From assembly GCA_007753675.1 (NCBI GenBank), contig CP036432.1, forward strand, positions 6,484,394 to 6,548,393: a stretch of DNA of 64,000 nt, given 5' to 3'. Under the pieces are notes generated by a model. The model was not told where the DNA came from. It did no database searches and saw only the letters and a list, made by a program, of their open reading frames with translations. This DNA is from Stieleria magnilauensis (lineage in GTDB: Bacteria > Planctomycetota > Planctomycetia > Pirellulales > Pirellulaceae). Position numbers and translations under genes: made by a program. Shown piece by piece: positions 34,049 through 42,645 of this stretch (positions are counted from its first letter, which is position 1; each line of letters begins with the position of its first letter).

Positions 34049-34848
34049 TCCGATTCCTCCCGGCTCTGGACCATCTCAGCCCGCCGACGTCCACCGAGCG
34101 AAATCACACCTCCCACGGTCAAACCGAACATGGCCTGAGCACCGACAAACCAAGCCCAAGGAATCTGGCGACTCAACGGGGGATTCAACAGCGACAAAGC
34201 CCCATACACCACCGCCGACCACAGCAGCGGAATCACGATGCCTCCCCATGCAACAGGTGACCGAGGCAACATCGGCAAAAGGACGCTGAACGCGAGTCCG
34301 ATCAACAACGAGATCGTTACGTGCAACACCGAGGCGACGATTAGTCCGGCCTGATTGTAAGCGGCCAAGTCGGCGATCGGCTGTCGCCCCAAATCTGTCA
34401 AAACGATCGACGCGAGCAGGTTCGCGGGATACCAAATCTCATGGCCACTCAAATGACTCCAAAGCATCGCAACCGCCGCCATCACGCCGCAACCAATGAG
34501 TCCCGCCAGCAAACCCAAGCGATAGGGATGAACTTTCGCTGGATAGATGCTGCGATGTTGCGGATGATTCGGACGAGCATGTGCGACAGGACGTGAGGAC
34601 GGTTGGACGGTTTTCGCTCGATGCTCCGGAGCCACCAACGGAACTTCCATCTCGCCGACGCCATCGGCCATGATTCGCGACCATTGCACGATTGTCGCCA
34701 CCAAAATCAGCACGCCCGCTGCCGAGATCACCAAACTGGTCATCAAGCCGATACCCATCATTGCAATCGAGACCGACGCAAAGAACGGGATCGACGTCGA
34801 TTCGGGCATCTCGATCGTATCGCTGGATTCAGAATCTGAAGTTTCCAT
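34045..34848 (-). CDS. membrane protein of unknown function in the bc-caa3 operon
   Basis: 267 aa from the ATG at 34848, two bases after the CoxC stop. An acidic, Ser/Glu-rich start (about 1-18), two helices (about 20-65), a Pro/His-rich cytoplasmic link (about 80-120) and about five more helices. No family is recognised. Its fixed position between oxidase subunit III and a cytochrome c suggests an accessory or structural subunit of the supercomplex, but this is inferred. Confidence 0.6.
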   Translation of the reverse strand: METSDSESSDTIEMPESTSIPFFASVSIAMMGIGLMTSLVISAAGVLILVATIVQWSRIMADGVGEMEVPLVAPEHRAKTVQPSSRPVAHARPNHPQHRSIYPAKVHPYRLGLLAGLIGCGVMAAVAMLWSHLSGHEIWYPANLLASIVLTDLGRQPIADLAAYNQAGLIVASVLHVTISLLIGLAFSVLLPMLPRSPVAWGGIVIPLLWSAVVYGALSLLNPPLSRQIPWAWFVGAQAMFGLTVGGVISLGGRRRAEMVQSREESE

Positions 34849-34850
34849 GC

Positions 34851-35474
34851 TCAGTGTCCCAACACATAAACGACTAGAACGATCGCCAACCAGACCGTAT
34901 CGACCAAGTGCCAATACCACGACAACAACTCTGGCGCTTCACTCTTCGCACTCATTTGACCTCGTCTTGCCCGCCAAACCAACATAGCCATTAACAACAT
35001 TCCGACCGTCACGTGCGTCGCGTGAAAACCAATTAATGTGAAGTACGTCGTTCCGAATACGTTACGACTGATCGTCAGCCCGTCGACCCAGATCAACTCT
35101 CGCCACTCATAGGCGGTCCCACCGAGGAACCCAATGCCCAACGCGATCGTCGCGAACATCCAAAACGTGAAACCACCAAGCTTGCCGCGACCGAATGCTC
35201 TCACGGCCAACATCATGGTAAAACTACTAGGGATCAGGAAAACGCTGTTGATAATCGCGATCTCCAGGTTCAGCGATTGCCCGGGCGTTGGCCCGCTCAT
35301 TTCTGCCCCCAAAAATGTGATGTAACCAATCAGCAACGTCGTAAAAAAAACGGCTTCGCTGAACAGGAAGGCAGCCATGCCAACCTTTGCCGCGGTCCAG
35401 CCAGTTTCGTTTCGACAATCAATTCCATCCAAAGTCTTGGCGACTTCGGCTACGCCAGTTGCACCGCTACTCAT
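34851..35474 (-). CDS. coxC: cytochrome c oxidase subunit III with repeat-coded N-terminal tail
   Basis: 207 aa, five membrane helices of the short CoxC type, with the conserved YEWRELI and GFHATHVTVG. Residues about 7-15 (AEVAKTLDG) are a translated family-A arm between the start and the first helix. It overlaps the CoxA stop by 8 bases, supporting the start at 35474. It stabilises subunit I of the haem-copper oxidase. Confidence 0.92.
   Translation of the reverse strand: MSSGATGVAEVAKTLDGIDCRNETGWTAAKVGMAAFLFSEAVFFTTLLIGYITFLGAEMSGPTPGQSLNLEIAIINSVFLIPSSFTMMLAVRAFGRGKLGGFTFWMFATIALGIGFLGGTAYEWRELIWVDGLTISRNVFGTTYFTLIGFHATHVTVGMLLMAMLVWRARRGQMSAKSEAPELLSWYWHLVDTVWLAIVLVVYVLGH
35429..35454. 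repeat. family-A half repeat in the coxC N-terminus
   Basis: Arm CCAAAGTCTTGGCGACTTCG. Confidence 0.8.
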
Positions 35475-37185
35475 GTTTCCAGTCCGGGTCTTCGGGGTGC
35501 TTCAAATCCCACAGCGGTCGGCGACTGCGAACGGTTGGAATTTCCTCAAAGTTGTAAGCTGCCGGTGGTGACGACGTCATCCATTCCAACGTCCAAGCGT
35601 CCCATGGATCGTCGCCCGCTGGTTTGCCGCTCCGCAATGACTTAGCAAGATTCCAGAACAACGTCAGGAAAGCCAAGCCCATGATGAAACCGCCAACGGT
35701 CGAAATCTGATTCCAAATTTCCCAACCTTGCCCTGGTTGGTAGGTGTAGACACGGCGTGGCATTCCCAAGATTCCCGAGATGTGCATCGGGCCAAACAGC
35801 AAATTGAACCCAATGAATTGCAACCAGAAATTCAATTTGCCCAAACGGTCGTCCAACATCCGGCCCGTCGCCTTGGGGAACCAGTAGTAGACGCCGCCCA
35901 TCAGTGCAAACAAACTGCCGCCGAACAAAACATAGTGAAAATGTCCGACCAAAAAGTAACTGTCGGAAATCTGCCAGTCGACCGGCACCGCTGCCAGCAT
36001 GATGCCCGTCAAGCCACCCATCAGGAACATGCCCAGGAAACCCAGCGCGAACAACATCGGCGTTCGCAAACGCAATTGCCCGCCGTACAATGTCGCCGTC
36101 CAGTTGAGCACTTTAATACCTGTTGGCACTGCGATGAGAAAACTGGTTGCTGAGAAAAAAGCATCCAAACTGTCGCTCATTCCCACGGTAAACATGTGGT
36201 GCGCCCACACGCTTGAACCGATGACACCGATGGCGGCACTCGACATCGCCACCGAAGCGTAACCAAAGATAACCTTCCGCGAGAACACCGGAACAATCTC
36301 CGAAATGATTCCGAACGCGGGCAGCGCTAAGATGTATACCTCGGGATGCCCAAAGAACCAAAACAGGTGCTGCCACAGTAGCGCCGAGCCACCCGCCTGA
36401 GTATCAAAAAAGTGTGCTCCCATATGGCGATCCATCAATAACATGACCTGGGCCGCCGTTAACGGAGGAAATGCCAGCAGGATCATGAACGACGTGATCA
36501 ACATCATCCACACGAACAGGGGCACTTTGCTGATCAACATTCCTGGCGCACGCATCGTCACGATGGTGGCAATCGTATTGACAGCGAACGCTATCGTTCC
36601 AATACCGCTGATCGCTGTTCCGACAATCCAGTAGTCTGTGCTCGAACCAACCGAATATGCCGGTGACGTCAGAGGCGCATAAGCGAACCAGCCCACGTCG
36701 GGTGCGGAACCGCCTCCCAGCAATCCTTTGCCGGTGAAGTAACTGAGGTAGAGCGTACAGCCGCCCATCAGCGATAACCAAAAACCCAAAGCGTTGAGCC
36801 GCGGAAACGCCACATCACGAGCTCCGATCATCAGCGGGACCAGGAAGTTCGCGAACCCAGCGATCATCGGCATCACAACAAAAAAGATCATTGTGGTGCC
36901 GTGCATCGTGAACAACTGGTTGAACGTTTCCGCTTCCACGAGCGTGTTGTTCGCCGTCCAAAGCTGAACTCGGATAATCAATGCTTCGATACCGCCAAAG
37001 ACCATGAACATGAGGCTCATCATCAGATACAACAGACCAACGCGCTTGTGATCGACCGTCGTCACCCAATCGTGCAGTTGGGTGACGAGCGGCGGGCGCG
37101 TTGCAGCCGAACTCGCCAGAGTTTGGCCCACCACGGTATGTGAGTCCAAAGCCTGGCTGCCTTCAGGAATGTCGCTAGATGTCAT
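35467..37185 (-). CDS. coxA: cytochrome c oxidase subunit I with repeat-coded N-terminal tail
   Basis: 572 aa from the ATG at 37185. Twelve helices with the haem-copper signature: HPEVYILALPAFG (CuB His and the cross-linked Tyr), the conserved HDWVTTVDHKRVG start, and HFHYVL carrying haem ligands. It reduces oxygen and pumps protons. Residues about 7-28 (GSQALDSHTVV...) are translated from a complete family-A repeat (37102-37165), just before the conserved HDW segment. The start overlaps the CoxB TAA by one base (TAATG), which supports it. Confidence 0.95.
   Translation of the reverse strand: MTSSDIPEGSQALDSHTVVGQTLASSAATRPPLVTQLHDWVTTVDHKRVGLLYLMMSLMFMVFGGIEALIIRVQLWTANNTLVEAETFNQLFTMHGTTMIFFVVMPMIAGFANFLVPLMIGARDVAFPRLNALGFWLSLMGGCTLYLSYFTGKGLLGGGSAPDVGWFAYAPLTSPAYSVGSSTDYWIVGTAISGIGTIAFAVNTIATIVTMRAPGMLISKVPLFVWMMLITSFMILLAFPPLTAAQVMLLMDRHMGAHFFDTQAGGSALLWQHLFWFFGHPEVYILALPAFGIISEIVPVFSRKVIFGYASVAMSSAAIGVIGSSVWAHHMFTVGMSDSLDAFFSATSFLIAVPTGIKVLNWTATLYGGQLRLRTPMLFALGFLGMFLMGGLTGIMLAAVPVDWQISDSYFLVGHFHYVLFGGSLFALMGGVYYWFPKATGRMLDDRLGKLNFWLQFIGFNLLFGPMHISGILGMPRRVYTYQPGQGWEIWNQISTVGGFIMGLAFLTLFWNLAKSLRSGKPAGDDPWDAWTLEWMTSSPPAAYNFEEIPTVRSRRPLWDLKHPEDPDWKHE
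37102..37165. repeat. family-A repeat in the coxA N-terminus
   Basis: Arms GCAGCCGAACTCGCCAGAGT and CCAAAGCCTGGCTGCCTTC. Confidence 0.85.
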
Positions 37186-38303
37186 TACTTCAAACTCAAC
37201 AGGTAGTCGACAATCAACTTCACATCGGGTTCTGTCAACCGCATGTCCGGCATGCGGCAACCCTTTTTCAAATCATCAGGCTTGGAAATCCAACGAGTCA
37301 AATTCTCTCGATCGTTCAAGGCCAATCCCGAGCAGATCGTCTTACGGCTCATCAAGTGCGTTAGGTCGGGACCGAACTCACCGGCCGCGCGAGTTCCGCG
37401 AATCGCATGGCAATTCATGCAAGCCATTTCCATGAACCGATCACGCCCCGCGGCCACTGAATCGTCCGAAACGGCATCGGCCTTTTGATTCTCAACCCAC
37501 TTGTCAAAATCCGCTTGTGAAACACAGTCGACGCGAATCAACATTTTGGCGTGCTGCGTGCCGCAGTACTCCGCGCACCGACCAAAGTAGGTTGCCGGTT
37601 CGCCCGCTTGAATCCACATGCTGTTTGTGCGACCGGGGATACAATCGGTTTTGCCAGCCAGTCGAGGCACCCAAAAACTGTGACATACGTCCGCCGACTC
37701 AAGTTGCAGATAAATCGGCTTGGCAAGATCAGGCTCACTGACCGGAATCACCAGCTCGTTGGCCGTTGTGAACCCGTGATCGGGATAATTCAATTCCCAC
37801 CACCACTGATGCCCGACGACACGAACACGATGCGCCGCCGTCGATGGTGGATCGGCTCGAAGTTTGATCACGGTGGCAATCACCAACACGGCCAACAACG
37901 TGACGGTCAACAGCGGCGCAAGAGTCCAAGCCAACTCGATCGCCCGACTACCATAGATTTGGGGTGGCTCACTATTGTCACCCGGCCGTTCGCGGTATTT
38001 TGCGATAAACCAAATCAGCGTCGTTCCAACCAAGCCAAGAATAACTGCGCAAATACCGATCACGACCCAAAAGATTTCTTGGATCGACTCCGCGTTCGGC
38101 CCGGCCGGATTGAACATATCGGGAGCGTCATTGCCCTGCGAAAACTCCGGCGACTGAGCCAACGACAACGATGACCAAACCATTATCACGGCGATCGCAA
38201 CCGCGCAGCGAACCGTGACTCCCAATGACGGGAACCGCAATGTCAATCCGATAACGTGAATTCGCGGAATCAAAAAGGAACCTCGAGGGATTGCAAATCG
38301 CAC
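37185..38303 (-). CDS. coxB: caa3-type cytochrome c oxidase subunit II (CuA plus haem c)
   Basis: 372 aa. A leader (about 30-50), two helices, the CuA domain with CHSFWVP and CAEYCGTQHAKM (Cys, Cys, His and Met ligands, about residues 205-262), then a fused cytochrome c domain with CMNCH (about 293-297) and Met in CRMPDM. This caa3 layout accepts electrons from cytochrome c and passes them to subunit I. It is the first gene of the operon; a family-A repeat lies in the region where its promoter should be. Confidence 0.94.
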   Translation of the reverse strand: MRFAIPRGSFLIPRIHVIGLTLRFPSLGVTVRCAVAIAVIMVWSSLSLAQSPEFSQGNDAPDMFNPAGPNAESIQEIFWVVIGICAVILGLVGTTLIWFIAKYRERPGDNSEPPQIYGSRAIELAWTLAPLLTVTLLAVLVIATVIKLRADPPSTAAHRVRVVGHQWWWELNYPDHGFTTANELVIPVSEPDLAKPIYLQLESADVCHSFWVPRLAGKTDCIPGRTNSMWIQAGEPATYFGRCAEYCGTQHAKMLIRVDCVSQADFDKWVENQKADAVSDDSVAAGRDRFMEMACMNCHAIRGTRAAGEFGPDLTHLMSRKTICSGLALNDRENLTRWISKPDDLKKGCRMPDMRLTEPDVKLIVDYLLSLK

Positions 38304-38365
38304 CTAGTCGAATTCGCCAGAGTTTGGACTCTGAGTGACCTACAAAGTCTGGCGACGTCGGCTGC
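38303..38365. repeat. family-A palindromic repeat upstream of the oxidase operon
   Basis: Arms CTAGTCGAATTCGCCAGAGT and CAAAGTCTGGCGACGTCGG. Confidence 0.85.
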
Positions 38366-38534
38366 AAACGCGATTCTTGTTCGCCGGTCCAAACAACCTT
38401 TCGCACACGATGGGCCACTCTCGCGACGCGACGTGAAAGCATCCAGAATAGCCGTAAAACAAAGTCTGCACATACAAAGCGCGACTAGAAAATGTGCAAC
38501 CCGACCAAAAACTGTTCGCCTGCAACCGACTGAC

Positions 38535-38601
38535 GTCGGGGAGCTCGCCAAGCCTCGGATGAATTGACGAGCGACAACTCAAGTCTGGCGACTTCGGCTA
38601 C
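38535..38601. repeat. family-A repeat, last copy seen in the window
   Basis: Arms GTCGGGGAGCTCGCCAAGCC and CAAGTCTGGCGACTTCGGCT. It gives the TAG stop of the YihY gene. Confidence 0.8.
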
Positions 38602-39521
38602 GGCTTCGGCTCGTCACTCACAATCATTTCTCGAAACGCAACCGAATGCCCATTCGGCACAATGCCTTCACCGAAACAGATCGAAAAGTTTTTCGTTGCT
38701 TCGGCACCTAACAGAAAGATCATGCTGGTGTAGTAAATCCAAACCAGAAACACGACCAGAGAAGCCGCCGCGGAGCCGAGGTGCGCCGCGGGATTGCTGT
38801 TGGCGAGGTACCACTGCAAAGCAAAGCGACCAATCCAAAATAGAACTGTTGTCACAACTGCTCCGAACAGCACGTCACGCCATCGAACGATCGCGTCTGG
38901 CATGAACTTGAATATCGCGGCAAACACGATCAGGGGAATCAACGTCTGCATGGCATAGTTGACCACAATGGCATAGGCATCGCCCAGATCGACAAAATTT
39001 CCAATCTTTGTACCGAAATAGCTCAGCGCAGCTGAAATGAGGATCGACGCCAGAAGTAAAAACCCCAGACCGACGATCATCAACATTGAAAGCAGTCGTT
39101 TGGACAACCAAGTCAGAATCGTCGAGCGATCGGGATCGGGCCTCACGTGCCAAACTCGATTAATCGCATCCTGCAACGCGGCTACTACGCCCGTAGCGCC
39201 AACGATAATCCCCGCAAGTCCCAGTAAAGCCTTCCACCAATGGCCGCCCATGTCGTGATTGCTCTGCAAAATATCCGCGATTTGCTTCACCGCTACTGAA
39301 TCGCCAAACAGCTCCGACGCTTGTGCTTGCAGTACATCGCTGGCACGCTTTTCTGCCGCTGCCTGGCCGGCCGTCGTCGACAACCCCATCGTCAACAACA
39401 TCAGCAACAGATACAGCATCGGTGGCAACGCAAAAAGCGTGTAATAGGCTAAAGATGCCGCAAGCGTCGTGCAGCGATCACTAACGAAATCAGAAATGAT
39501 CGTTCTAAGAAATTTCAGCAC
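38598..39521 (-). CDS. YihY/BrkB-family inner-membrane protein
   Basis: 307 aa with about six membrane helices and the family signature (TTLAASLAYYTLFALPPMLYLL near residues 18-40, in pieces; later SAAASLVVFLVWIYYTSMIFLLGAE). YihY proteins were once called RNase BN by mistake; their role is unknown. Its stop TAG belongs to a family-A repeat. It is the last gene before the recombinase/tRNA junction. Confidence 0.88.
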   Translation of the reverse strand: MLKFLRTIISDFVSDRCTTLAASLAYYTLFALPPMLYLLLMLLTMGLSTTAGQAAAEKRASDVLQAQASELFGDSVAVKQIADILQSNHDMGGHWWKALLGLAGIIVGATGVVAALQDAINRVWHVRPDPDRSTILTWLSKRLLSMLMIVGLGFLLLASILISAALSYFGTKIGNFVDLGDAYAIVVNYAMQTLIPLIVFAAIFKFMPDAIVRWRDVLFGAVVTTVLFWIGRFALQWYLANSNPAAHLGSAAASLVVFLVWIYYTSMIFLLGAEATKNFSICFGEGIVPNGHSVAFREMIVSDEPKP

Positions 39522-39548
39522 CCGCGCACTCCGGCAAATTCAACGCGT

Positions 39549-40178
39549 TTATGATACCTGCACTGCCCACACCAACAATGTGTGCGCGTGACGTTCCGCT
39601 GACGCCCCCCATTTCATTCGGGTGGTTGGAGGATCGGCGTGACCCGTCAGATTTCGCACGCCATCCAGCAGAACTCCCTGACTGAGCAGGTTAGTAATGG
39701 TAGCAACTGGAAAGGGATGCGTCGAAAGACGCGAGGGCAATCCGCCGTCTCGCATACGGCGTGTGACCATTCGAGCCATGTCGCCTGCGGTCACGGCGTT
39801 CAGTGTGAGCTTCTTGGTTTTCAACCCGACTACGTGTGAAGTGTTGAGTGAAGGCATGAGACAGCGAGCCTGCGGAACGGAAAACTCGGGCGTTTTTCGC
39901 TCGACACCTTGAAGTCGTTCACTTCGCTCTGAGTGGACAGGATTCAGCAAGACGACGCGCAGCGTGGCAAGCGTATCAAAGAAGTGGCGGATAGCTGATA
40001 GGTGCGGTTTCTTGGTTGCCAGTGCATAGCTCTGCTGATCGAGATAGCTACCGACTTCTTGTGGTGAAACTGTGGGAAGCTGTTCGTCCAAAGCATGGCA
40101 GTGACTCAAGAACTATCGAATCGCTCTCTTGTAGGCTGTTCGCGTGTGAGGATTGCGAATCTTCGGCCTGCGTAGCAT
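39549..40178 (-). pseudogene. tyrosine recombinase (phage-type integrase), inactivated
   Basis: Read from the ATG at 40178 it starts like a core-binding domain (NPHTRTAYKRAIR) and continues after an in-frame TAG (40113-40115) as FLSHCHALDEQLP, so a Gln codon seems to have become a stop. Further damage: the stretch with the first catalytic Arg is missing (PSLNTSHVVGLK runs straight to TKKLTLNAV), the HxxR box reads HPFP, and the segment after GHADPPTTR, where LYDRR normally carries the nucleophile Tyr, is altered. It cannot be active. It lies about 180 bases from a tRNA-like gene, a common landing site for such elements. Confidence 0.8.
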
Positions 40179-40353
40179 TTTTGTCGTGAATCCGCATTTA
40201 AGACTTATCGCCGTTTTCGAAGTGTGTCCGAAAACTGTCCGAGAACTGCTGGCACATGTCCGAAAACTATGTAAAATCTGGACTGTTGGCGGCCTCTGGT
40301 CACTTTGCAATAGTTGACTTAACAACTTACCCCATAACAAGTTGCGTCACCTC

Positions 40354-40427
40354 GCACCCTTGGCTCAGTTGGAAAGCGCATCGGTCTTCGGAACCGAGGG
40401 TTGCAGGTTCGAATCCTGCCGGGTGTA
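40354..40427 (+). tRNA. tRNA-Arg(TCG)-like, with two stem mismatches
   Basis: 74 bases fold as a cloverleaf: D-loop AGTTGGAAA, anticodon stem TCGGT/ACCGA around loop CTTCGGA (anticodon TCG), T-arm GCAGG-TTCGAAT-CCTGC, discriminator A. Mismatches occur at acceptor pair 7:66 (T/C) and D-stem pair 12:23 (T/C). It may be working or slightly decayed. CCA is not encoded. A strong terminator follows. Confidence 0.8.
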
Positions 40428-40640
40428 TCGAAGCCTTCTCCTGACACGTCGTCACGTGTCGGGAGCGGGCTTTTTTCGTTTTCACAGCGAAAGTGAGACA
40501 AGAAAATGGGTGACAGGAAAATCGGTGGGGATCGTTGAGAACGTGGAATCCACGTCAGCAACCGGCCCAATGGATCAGCTCACTCGGGTCCCTACGCCCC
40601 ATTTTCCTGTCGATCCGCTTCTTGCCCGCCCCATTTTTCG
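40424..40640 (+). repeat. left copy of a long direct repeat
   Basis: About 150 bases from the tRNA 3' end (TGTATCGAAGCC...) onward match 47169-47322 at roughly 96% identity by eye; weaker similarity runs on to about 40640. It includes the tRNA terminator. Confidence 0.9.
40438..40476 (+). terminator. rho-independent terminator after the tRNA
   Basis: 12-bp stem CTCCTGACACGT / ACGTGTCGGGAG with a 4-base loop CGTC, then CGGGC and six T. Confidence 0.9.
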
Positions 40641-40981
40641 ACCCGTAATTTGCGGCCATCTGCCTTGCCCAGACCGTCCGCTTCTGAAGTCTCCCGTTCA
40701 TTTTCGCTCACCGGTTTGTTGACCCATTCGATCCATCCAGGCAACCGCGGTAGCGGCCAACGGGCAAGTTCTACCCCGCAGTGTCCGCCGTTCCAATTGT
40801 AAAGGCTCCTGACACTTTTTCTGGCCGCAATGGTCTCCATCCGGCGCACTCAGAGCGACTGATTCACGGCGATAGTCAAGATTTCAACGCGTCGATTTCG
40901 ACATGGGGAGCGGGCTTTGCATGGGTTTGGCAATTTACCCAATTCACTGTCTCAATCGTCGCTTTCCAATTCGGAGAATCC
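40641..40981. other. gap of about 340 bp with no recognised gene
   Basis: Between the direct repeat and a secreted-protein gene. The open frame continues through it, but it has no signal or family features before the ATG at 40982. Confidence 0.4.
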
Positions 40982-41995
40982 ATGAATCGCCGTGCCCCAC
41001 GTATGCTGAGGTCGACCGCAGCGCTGCTCACCGTGTTCGCAGCATTCCCTTCGGTGACTCACGCACAATCGCCCGATGTGACGAACGATCAGAAGCCGTC
41101 GTTTACTCAAGGTGAAGCGCAAACGGATATCATCAAACTCTTCAAATGGACGGGCAGCAACCCACGCACGGCCAATGTGGGGACGATCAAGGCGTCAGAC
41201 GGCACCGAGTGGACGGTGCCGGCCAAGACCCACTTTCAATCCGCCCCCCGAGCCGCGGATCTGTACAACGAAGCCAATGGAGTCACACCGGACGGTATCG
41301 ACAACGTGGACTTGGAAGCGATTCCGGCAATCAACGCCGGCGGAGACGAGCTGTTTACCGGCTACGTTTTCGGGGATAACTATTTCGAGTTCTACGTGAA
41401 CGGCAAATTGTTGGCAGTGGATCCGGTTCCGATGACGCCGTTCAACAGTAACATCATCCGATTCAAAGCGAATCGCCCCTTTACCGTTGGAATCATGGGC
41501 GTCGATTGGGAAGAACGACTTGGGCTGGGGTTTGAACAGTTCCGCGGCGCACCGTTTCACCAAGGAGACGCGGGATTGGTCGCGGTTATCAAAGACGCGG
41601 CCGGCGAAACGATTGCGATCACCGATCGGAGTTGGAAGGCTCAAACGTTTTATACGGCACCCCTGAAGACCAAGGACTGCCTGGTTCTCAGGGGAGCGAT
41701 CCGTGACAGTTCGAACTGTAGCACGGAGGACACCGCCGACGGAACCGCCTACTTCGCGGCTCACTGGCCGATTCCACCAAACTGGGCCGCGGTGGATTTC
41801 GATGATCGCGGTTGGCCAAACGCAGTGACATTCACCAACGATTTTGTTGGCGTTGACAACAAGCCGGCCTATACCAACTTCACCGACTTGTTCGACGCCC
41901 CTCGGGCAGACGCGCATTTCATTTGGACATCGAGTCTAGTGCATGACAATCTGGTGCTGATGCGAACCACCGTTGGCAAGCAACAAGACCAATGA
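40982..41995 (+). CDS. secreted protein of unknown function
   Basis: 337 aa from the ATG at 40982. A signal peptide (about 1-27, ending THAQ) and a beta-rich secreted domain with FGDNYFEFYVNGKLL and a later SWKAQTFYTAPL. The segment with aromatic and Asn/Gly-rich strands recalls carbohydrate-binding jelly-roll domains, but no family is recognised. It lies inside the direct-repeat-bounded segment, upstream of a second secreted gene. Confidence 0.65.
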   Translation: MNRRAPRMLRSTAALLTVFAAFPSVTHAQSPDVTNDQKPSFTQGEAQTDIIKLFKWTGSNPRTANVGTIKASDGTEWTVPAKTHFQSAPRAADLYNEANGVTPDGIDNVDLEAIPAINAGGDELFTGYVFGDNYFEFYVNGKLLAVDPVPMTPFNSNIIRFKANRPFTVGIMGVDWEERLGLGFEQFRGAPFHQGDAGLVAVIKDAAGETIAITDRSWKAQTFYTAPLKTKDCLVLRGAIRDSSNCSTEDTADGTAYFAAHWPIPPNWAAVDFDDRGWPNAVTFTNDFVGVDNKPAYTNFTDLFDAPRADAHFIWTSSLVHDNLVLMRTTVGKQQDQ

Positions 41996-42637
41996 TTCAT
42001 GAATCTATCCTCATCGTATTCGGCCGAAATGGCAACGACAGCTCATGGAGTTGAACGGCGGGTACTGGCAACTCCAGAACGAGGACAAAGTGGAAACGAA
42101 GGAAAGACCTGTGGCCATGTAGGACACGCTCGACGAGGCCGCTGGCCTGCGGGCGTAAACAAGAACGCATTTGAAAGGTTAGGGAGCTAGGTTAATGAGA
42201 AAATTCAAACTGTCGCTGTTGTCGGTACTGGTATTCACGTCGCTGGCCTATGGTCAGCGACCGGAAGAGACTGGTCCCACTGAACAAACGGCTCCACAAA
42301 AAGACGTGCCCTCCAGCGTCATGATCCGCTTGATTGATCCGCTCGATGAGCCCGAGTTCTATTGCCTTGACGTTCCCGGTTACGGACCGGGAGTACAATT
42401 GGATAGCCCACTGACCGCGCACACGTTGAAGGCGTTTGGGTCTGCGGACGAAATGTGGGTGCTGAACTACCCAGCGGCGGGACAGATCTATGTTCCTGCC
42501 TACAAGAGATGTATCGAGGCCGAACATGCCAAGGCGGGAGCGTCGTTGTACCTCAAGCAACCCGGCGACTCTCCGCTGCAGCGGTTTACCATGACGGAGA
42601 AAGGCACGATTGTCTTGGCCGATCACACCGATCTTGG

Positions 42638-42645
42638 TTTCGCTG
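42638..42645. repeat. 8-bp target-site duplication, left copy
   Basis: TTTCGCTG, identical to 44254-44261 on the other side of the IS. Confidence 0.9.

Noticed and set aside
753..38601. Family A and B copies as ordinary rho-independent terminators
   Set aside because: They lack T runs, occur inside genes, and lie at promoters as well as at gene ends.
41195..41917. 240-aa minus-strand open frame
   Set aside because: Antisense shadow of the secreted-protein gene with signal peptide on the plus strand.
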